Below, piece after piece: positions 11,501 through 20,500 of a DNA stretch of 64,000 nucleotides. The notes beneath the pieces are model-generated. The model saw nothing but the letters and a program-made list of their open reading frames with translations. It was not told the DNA's origin and made no database searches. The DNA is from Simmondsia chinensis (taxonomy: Eukaryota; Streptophyta; Magnoliopsida; Caryophyllales; Simmondsiaceae). The stretch spans positions 29,767,438-29,831,437 of the forward strand of contig JAGTTD010000001.1 in assembly GCA_018398585.1 (NCBI GenBank). Direction: 5' to 3'. The stretch's first letter is position 1. Every line of letters starts with the position of its first letter. The translations under genes were made by a program, and so were the position numbers.

Positions 11501-14500
11501 AGAGTTAACATGGCAAATTACATATCAAAACGAAGCTCTGGAGAAGATCGATCCCAGTGGTATTGTGATAGGGTCTGGCTATTATTTGGTCATGAATACG
11601 CTTTTTTCAACCTTCTGTTCGGCGCACTTGAGAGGAGACTTTTCTTGGCCTAATTTTGATTCGGTTGGTCCTTTTCTCACACGTGGTCGATTTTTTCCGC
11701 GTTTCCAAATTCGGTCGTTTTATCTAATTTTTCACTGCTTTTCGAGTCTCTTTCTTTCCAGCATGTTCAAGGCTATTAAGACACAAATCGCATCAAAGTA
11801 AGCATGTATGCACTCGAAATGTCACAGTGAATGGGGAAAAAAGGCATATAGAGATATGACACATCAGGTTCCAATTGGATCAAATCATTTCTAGTTCAAG
11901 TCATGTTGAGTTTCAGGTCAACTTGAGTCAGACTTAATTGGGTCGGATCATATTTTGCTTAAGTCGTCTTGAATTTTAGGTTAATTAGGTGGGTTCATTT
12001 TGGGATTTCGGTTAGCGTGAGCCAGGTTTGGGTTGGATATGATGATTTCAAGCTCAGATATCTTGGTTTGGGGTCAATTAGGTTGTATTTGTTCTAGTTT
12101 TAGGTTACCTAGGGTTGGATCAAATTTAGGTCACATAGTCGGGTTGGGTTATTTTATTTTCAGTACAAGTCATCTCTAGGTTTTTGGTCAATTAGGTTGT
12201 GTCATCTTGAGTTTCAAGTCAACTCGTTTGTGCCTCATTCAAGTTAGTTAGGCTCTGACAAGATAATTTTTGGTTTTGAGTCTCTTGCATTTTGGGTCTA
12301 TTAGGTTGGATCACTGTCGACTTTGAGTTGGATTGAACTAGGTTTGGGTTGGGTTTCATCAATTCGGGTTCAAGTCTCTTTCGAGTCATCTTGGCTTTTG
12401 GGTCAATTGAGTTGGATCATTTTAGGTTTCAAGTCAGTGGAGTTAATATGGAATTTTAATTCCGTCCCCCATCCCAAGGAATTGGAATGTAGGATTTTTA
12501 GTTAGACATTTTATGGTATTAGACAGCAGAATTGTAATTCCAATTCCAGCAGGTGAAGCAAATAATTTAACTGGAATTCTGGACCCTAATTCTAGTTTCA
12601 GACTAAATTTCAAGCTTCAATTCCATGCACCAAACACGACCACTTGAGTTTGAATCCATTGAACAGTAAATCTCAAGTATGTTGATCATGAGTGGCAGAC
12701 GAGCAACGGCATGGTTCAATGACATTATTATCAAATTCCCTACCTCATTGTTCCAAAGATGAAGATCCCAAGAAACTTAGGTAAAGATGTGAGATGGGAG
12801 AAACTTAGGTAAGGTCAAAGAGGGTTTTTCTTATTCCAAAATTCTCCTGAAATTGGATTGTCCCCTGATGAATCACCCGTAAGAAATATGATGCAGTCAG
12901 TGAGATAGACATCTGGACACTGGCAAAAGAAACAGTTCCCTACTCCAGCATTCTAGGAGTTCTGTTGAAGGTCATACTTCTGATCAGCCCCTCCTGAGGG
13001 AATGATGCTTCAAATGTCAAGACCATCCCTAAGGCAATGTCTTTAGGGACCACATTTCCTTGACCCCAGAGCCCAAGTAATTAGCCATTCGTTTGCCTGC
13101 TAGTATTTTAGTTCACCTTGTACTCCTGATATTAATAATTCCTATGTTGTAACTTTTCTTTTCTCAGCTTCGTGGGAAACCGTGGTTTGTGTGGTAAGCA
13201 AATCAAAATCGCCTGCAAAGGTGCTGGAGGAACTGGAACAGATACTAATGCTTCTGCTTCAGGTGACTATCTATGTTAGAAAGGGTTCATTTGAAACTTG
13301 TAATTTGCCGGCAATGTGCAGTGTGAGAAGGCATATTTGAAACACATCCAATGAAACTTAAAGTGAGCTAAAAGACTACTAGTGGACTGCAGCATAGTGA
13401 AGTTTTTTGACTCATGTTTCATGCTTCCAGTTTAGTTGTCTGAGGACAAATCAACATTGATGCTTGACATTCTTTTCCATTATAATGACACTGTCTAAAG
13501 ATTGTTTCGCATTCATCTATGTAGGGCTAAATCAGGACGGAAAGAAGAAATATTCTGGCCGACTTCTTATAAGTGCATCAGCAACAGTAGGTGCATTGCT
13601 TCTGGTAGCTCTGATGTGTTTCTGGGGATGCTTCCTCTATAAGAAACTTGGGAAAAATGATGGCCAAGGTCTTGCAATGGATGTCTGTGGAGGTGCTGTC
13701 TTAATTATATTCTATTTTTTAAGCTTAAAATGTTTGGGTGAACACCTGTGTATGTTCCTGTTTGTAGATATTGGAGCTTATATTGTTTTATTCCTCCAGG
13801 TGCATCAATTGTCATGTTTCACGGTGACCTGCCATACTCTTCTAAAGATATCCTTAAGAAATTGGAGACCTTGAATGAGGAACACATAATAGGTTCAGGG
13901 GGGTTTGGAACTGTATATAAATTAGCTATGGATGATGGGAATATTTTTGCGCTGAAAAGAATTGTTAAGTTGAATGATGGCTTTGACCGCTTTTTTGAGA
14001 GGGAGCTCGAAATTCTTGGGAGCATCAAACATCGATACCTTGTCAACCTCAGAGGATACTGCAATTCGCCTTCATCAAAGTTGCTCATCTATGATTTCTT
14101 ACCGGGTGGCAGCTTGGATGAAGCACTTCATGGTGAGATGTCTTGCTTGATAGTGCGTCTTGTATTATAAGTAGCTTCATTATTTAAGAGATTGCTGAGA
14201 CCATCTTGGTCATGCACAGATAATAACCAATCATCTTGTCACTGGTAATCTAGATGCCTGACACTGTCTACCTGATTGTCATTCTGTCTGGTCATTTAGG
14301 GACATATTCACTATTAGGTTTCCTATACATGGTGCAAAATTCAGTGGGCTGAAATGGTAGAATGCCACTATCATTTGTGTGAATGTTTATGGCTGGTCCA
14401 TGTATTCCTGTGGCTGAATATGTTATTTGTATTGTCTTTTGTGGCTTTATTGCTGTTTTGTTATTTTTATTAATATGAAATCCATCACAATGAGCAAGTT

Positions 14501-17500
14501 ATCAGCAAACTATTGCATAGAACACGAGCAGGATTGTGCTGTGGTGCTGTTTTCTTTGTGAAAGTCTCCTATGATTCTCCTTCATTCTCTTAGATTATGT
14601 TTGGAATTAAGCAATTTAAAGAGAGAGAATACAGAGGAAAGAAAATGAAAATAATTTTCATTTTCTTTCCTTCATTTGGAGGTATAGGATAGTTTATGGG
14701 AAAGAAAAATGTTATTTAAAATCTATAAAAGAAGAGAGTTCTAGTGTAGGGTTGTTGAAAATTGCAAGTTGTAGGCTAGTATTGAGAAGAAAGAACTAGT
14801 TTCTCCTAAGGCTATCATTTAATAGTCTGGGCTGTGAGATTAAATCTAGAAGCTGCTATTCAATCTAGTCCTTTCTCATTGGACCTTTATTATTCTCGGT
14901 TTGGTTTGGCTTGTTCAAAGAAATGACCATAATTTAAATGTTTATCAGTACGTACCAAATTAGAAAATTAGGTGTAAGGCTGAATCACTTTGTTATTGTC
15001 CTATTCAATTGTCGCTTCTTGATATGGACCTTTATTCGTCTTTGTTGCGATTTGATCTAGGTTTAAGTAGTAATGAGCATATTCAAAAGTTAAAATATGG
15101 GTTCGGATATGAATGAAAATTTTGATATAAGACCATGCGAGATCGGTCATTGTTCTATTGTATCCTTCGTATTTGATTTGCACCTTGATCCATTTTTAGT
15201 TTGGACTAGATCATAAAACCCGGTCTAAGACCAAACCAAATTGGATTTGTTATTGTTTGGTCCAGTTCTTAATCCTTGATTTAGATCTATATAGGTCCTC
15301 TGTATGTACAAACAAAAACATAATTTCGGTCTAATATAGGACGACTGTTAGTGTTTAGTCTGAGCCTTACTCCTTGATTTGGGCCTTTTATCAATCTTGA
15401 GTTTAGTCTAGATTGAGTTTGGAGTGATGGATATATTTGAAGTGTTAGCATACTAGTCACAACCAGACCGAAAAGCTTGATCGAAGACTAAATCAGTTAT
15501 TATTTAGTCACACAGAAAAAATCATTTTCCTCCATTTTTGTTTCCTTTCCTCAAAATTTTCCAGATTCCACCCAAAACCCTAGATTCTAGTTATAGATAT
15601 TTATTAAGCCAGCCGACATATTGGATAATAAATGGGAAATTGGCTTGATTGATGTGATTTACTTGCAAGGAGGTCTCACCCCCATAAGGAGTTAAGTGGT
15701 TTTGACCCGACCCTTTTACTAAAACTAAGGTAGCTGTAGAGTAACTTAGCTTTGACATTTTGGGCCTTCATGACTTGCTGGCCCAGTCAAATGGTCAGAT
15801 AAGCTACTTCTTTGGCATTGGTCATCTTATGACGATTGAAGATTGAAATATCAGAAACCAATATGCGGCAAGACTGTGCCCTGAAAATGATGTACTTCTG
15901 TCTCTTCACCTCTTCTCATGATGGTGCAATGACTCACTCAGCAATACTTCTGTCTGGCTGACTGAGCCAACTTACTGAAGAAAACCAGAGTGATTAAGTT
16001 CTTTAATATGTTTGGTCTTTGTTCCTATAAATCTTCTCAGTGCCCTGGTAAAAACCTATATTGGTTCATTAGTTATATTTCTCAGCATTTTGTTGCCCAT
16101 TGTATCTTTCCACTTACAATTTGTACCGTCCTTCCTTTTGACTTCCAAATTTGAAACTCAGTGCCATAGTTGTGGACGGGAAAATTTTCTCTGATCTTAT
16201 GAGATGCTGTGATGTAATTTCCAGTTCCTTAAAGCTCTGGTATGCATGTCAATGAGGAAGATATGTGCTAATAATTGGCTGTGGTTGGTGTATTAAACCA
16301 AGTTTTCAGAATTATAAGTTTGTTATGGTTGGGGAGAGCGGCATGTGATCCGGGATTAATCAAAATCTAGTGATGAGAGTCCTTTAGAATGATGCAAAGT
16401 TCTTGTGTGTGAGATTTGATTGGCATAAAAGTTGATGGAACTGACAGCTGATGCAGGGGTAGCCCTTTTATTTGTGCCTATTTTGTGCCTCATGGGTTCT
16501 TATGAAATTACATTTTTGATTTCTTGAAAGAAAAGGGGACAGAGTTGGAAAAAAAGAGATAAGGGCCATGCCAAGAGCACTAGAATCAGATAAAATGGAA
16601 ACGAATCAAAACCTGGCATATGAAAGCTCTATGATTTCGTCACTAGTGAAAATATCATGGGGAGTTTGTCATTTCATCATTTCATGAGATAAATTGATTT
16701 GTATTTCTTTCAATGTCTGGCTATTTCTGCCTTTAAACTTTCATGCATCATCAGTGGCACTTTTTTTCACTGGGGGTGAAGCCTCTCATCCTTCATCATG
16801 AAAAAGGATACCTCCTCTTTCATAAGCTTTCCTATTCTTTCTTTCCCTTTGTTTCATCATTTGTCGAAAATCGTAGAAGATTGTATGCTTTTTTTGCCTG
16901 CAATAACTGTTTAATCTGTCGTCATATAACCAATGAGATTGATGTAACAGACGTCAGTGTCAACATATTTCTTGCCAAAGAGCTCTGCAAATGGGTATGC
17001 TCTGTTGACATAAAGACAAGGAAATCAGCAATGTTCGATTGTCTTCATGATATTGTTTCACTTGTGATTTTCCTTGCAAATATTGCTCGGTCTTTTTGTT
17101 ACCTGGTGCTATGCACTGCAACACTTGAAAATTTGAACACAATGTTGGGAATTTCTTTTTACTTAGTATTGTGCCATCTAAATTCTGACCCCTTCCATCT
17201 GACTTGCCGTCTATGTTTAATTTTATGTTTGCGCTGAGTGTAGTATCAATCATTTTCCCTATTACTGTGACTATGGTGTTTGCAGAAAGATCAGAGCAAT
17301 TAGATTGGGATTCACGTTTGAATATTATCATGGGGGCTGCAAAAGGGCTGGCCTACTTGCATCATGATTGTTCTCCTCGAATAATACACCGTGACATCAA
17401 GTCCAGTAACATATTGCTAGATGGAAATCTGGAAGCCCGTGTTTCTGATTTTGGACTTGCCAAACTTTTGGAGGATGAGGAGTCTCACATCACTACTATT

Positions 17501-20500
17501 GTTGCTGGAACTTTTGGTTATCTTGCTCCAGGTGAGCAATTCAGGAGCCGATGAGCTCTAAATGACTGTCCATTATGTGCATGCATATGGGTAAATAAAA
17601 TGAATGTCCGCTGGTTAGAATTTACGACTTGTTAATCTTCCACCCTCCAACCAAAAAAAAAAAAAAAAAAAGAAAAAGAAAAAACGAGCGGATTTTGTGC
17701 ATGGTGTCTCAGGAAGTCCTGAACAACTTTCATCTTGCAAATTAAGCATATCTTGCCTAGGCAAAATTTTTGAATGACACCTTTATTTCCATCTCTTCTA
17801 GCAACTTTATCACTTTGATTTCATGTTTCTTGTTAAATGTGTGTGGTTACCACTTGGACAAAAAAAATCGAAACACATACTGCCTCTGTAGAAAAAGTGA
17901 ATTCACAATTTCCTTGGAAAATTTTGCATGGAAAGTGAAAAATTTGAGAAGTTTTCAAAAGTCTAGGGCTTTGCTTTTAAACAAGAAAGCAATTTCCATT
18001 TTAAATTTTGGTTTTCCTTTCTATTCCAGTTTGGAAAACTCGTTTAGGAATGGAAAACCGATAACCATTTTCTGATATAAAATATTACAAATGTGTTCAG
18101 AGTGGGGTTATGCAGGTATTGGCTTAATATTGTATCCACCCCGGTCTGCCCTGTACTCGTCATGCTTGCCCCATATCCACCTTGTGTCACGTGTCCGAAT
18201 TTTATTTAATTTATTTAGAAATGAAATGGATATGCTTAATTTATCTATCAAATAATTTAGCGAAATATAATTGGATTGAAGAAAGTGATTTTATAAAATT
18301 ACACATAGGCAGATATATATAATTGTTATCGTTCAGTACTCAAATTAGGGCAGTATTGGTGGGCACTTCACAAAAAAAAAAAAAAAAGTCTGGGTGGGTA
18401 CAGGGTGGGTAATAGATGCCCATTGGATACCCGTGGGTATGGATATATGTTTGGTCTTGCTGAGATGGACATGAGTATCCACAGTGTACCCTTGGCATTT
18501 ATTGGGGCGGATGACGGGCTTGGATTTCACTGATGGGTCCCCGGTGTTGGGGGTGGAGCAAAGAGAGAATGAGTTCCTGTTGTCAGAGTTTAGGTTATTT
18601 TGATAATTTTTTGCAAATATTTCTTTCCTATCATAAATAAATGTATATTATTTTGGAGTATTATGTTGAATTCACTATACACTGGTCAAGGAAAATAAAA
18701 GATTTAGTTATAAATTCCGATAAAAAAACATCGAAACGTTAAGGTTGTTGATATCAATATGTATATATTGATTTGAACCTTAAAAAGTCTATCATTTGAG
18801 CAAAAATGTTTGGATAATGAAAAGATTATTATTTTTTAATTCAATGATTGTTTGCCATTTATGATAGAAACTCGAATTGAGTAGAAATTGAATTGAGTAG
18901 AAATTAAATCACAACAATTTGGGTCATTTTGGGTTACAGATGTAGTCTGTTTCAAGTCTAGGGTTAGCATCGGTTGGGTCAAATTTATGTTGGGTTTAAT
19001 TCGGTTCAGGTTGTTTGGGGTTAACTGAAGATTTGTGAAATCCGGGTTGAGTCACAAATAATATTAAATAATTAATTTCTTTCCTAAACTGGTTTTCCAA
19101 ATGAGAAACGGAAATAAAATCTAGAGATAGAAAAGAAAATTGGAAATAGATAATAGAAATTGTTTCCTGTTTTGAAATAGACCTATAGTTACTCTTGTAT
19201 TTACATCAGGCTTGTCTATTAACTCTAAGGCTGTGTTTAGAGCATGGAATCGGAGCCTGAAATTGGAGCCCAGAATTCTAATTTTGTTGTTTGGTTCACC
19301 TGCTGGAATTGGAATTACAATTCCACTGTCCAATTCCATGGAATTGGATTTTAACTGAAAATTATACTTTTGAGTTTCTTGGGGTGGAGGTAAGGAATTA
19401 CAATTCTATAGTAACTTCATTAACTTGAAACCCAAAATGACTCCACTTGATTAACCCAAACCCAAGATGATTCAAAATCTAAAGACTTAAACACAACCTA
19501 AAATTTGACCCAAACCTCGAAATCACCCAACTCAAATGACTTGAACTTGAAATGACCGAAATTACATTAGCTCAAAGTCCGAAGTGACCCAACCCAATTG
19601 ACTTGAAACTTGAGATAATTCAAATCCAAAAAATGAAACTACTCCACTTAAATGTGATGTTAACAAGATGAGCTGAAGTGGAAATGACCCCATCAAATTG
19701 ACCCAAACTTAATACGACCCAAACCTAAAGTGACCCTACCCTTCTTAAATTCAACCTAAGATGACTTGAAATTCGAAATGATGCAACACGACCCATTTCA
19801 ATTCCACCAGATTTGGAATTAGAATTGCAATTCCACGGTCCAATTTTAATTCCATGTGCCAAGCAGAGCCTAATATTTTAGATTACTCGGTGGTTTTTCC
19901 TGAAGAAAATGCAATGCCTGCTGCTTCACAATAATATTTTTTTCTTACAGAAGAACTGTCAGTGTTACAGAGTATGCTGGTATTTCAGGCATTTATTCAT
20001 TTCAACAATGTGGTCATTTTCATGTAAATGAAGTTCGCAATTGGTTTGCAGAATACATGCAAAGTGGGAGAGCAACAGAAAAGACTGATGTATATAGCTT
20101 TGGGGTTCTAGTTCTTGAAGTCTTGAGCGGAAAACGTCCAACAGATGCCTCTTTCATTGAGAAGGGTCTCAACGTCGTGGGCTGGGTATGTGGTGGCTAC
20201 GACTCCTTTTAACTTCTGTTTCTGCATTCAACTAATCAGCCTGCTTGTTTCTTTTGGGAGCACTGTACGCTTTATTACTATCCAATTAGCTTTGCAACAA
20301 TTGCACAAACAACTAAGGGCTTGTTTGGGATTGCTGTGAAAAAACTGCTTATTTCAAAAGCGCTTTCTGTAAAAGCACTTCTTTAAAAAGTGTTGTTTTG
20401 AAGAAGCAGTTTGTGTTTGGCTCAACTAGCCAGAATCACTTATTTTATTAGTGTTAGTGTTTTGCCAGTATTTAAAAAAAGTATTTTTTTTCTGTCAAAT

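Noticed and set aside
8753..12641. One large MITE from 8753 to 12641 with nested SINE, hAT and MITE
   Set aside because: The terminal similarity is only about 13 of 20 bases and no matching target duplication was found, so it is not listed as an element.
13464..14170. Two overlapping short genes at 13464-13874 and 13748-14170
   Set aside because: They are FEI exons read through intron sequence; the exon borders at 13525, 13692, 13800 and 14132 explain them.
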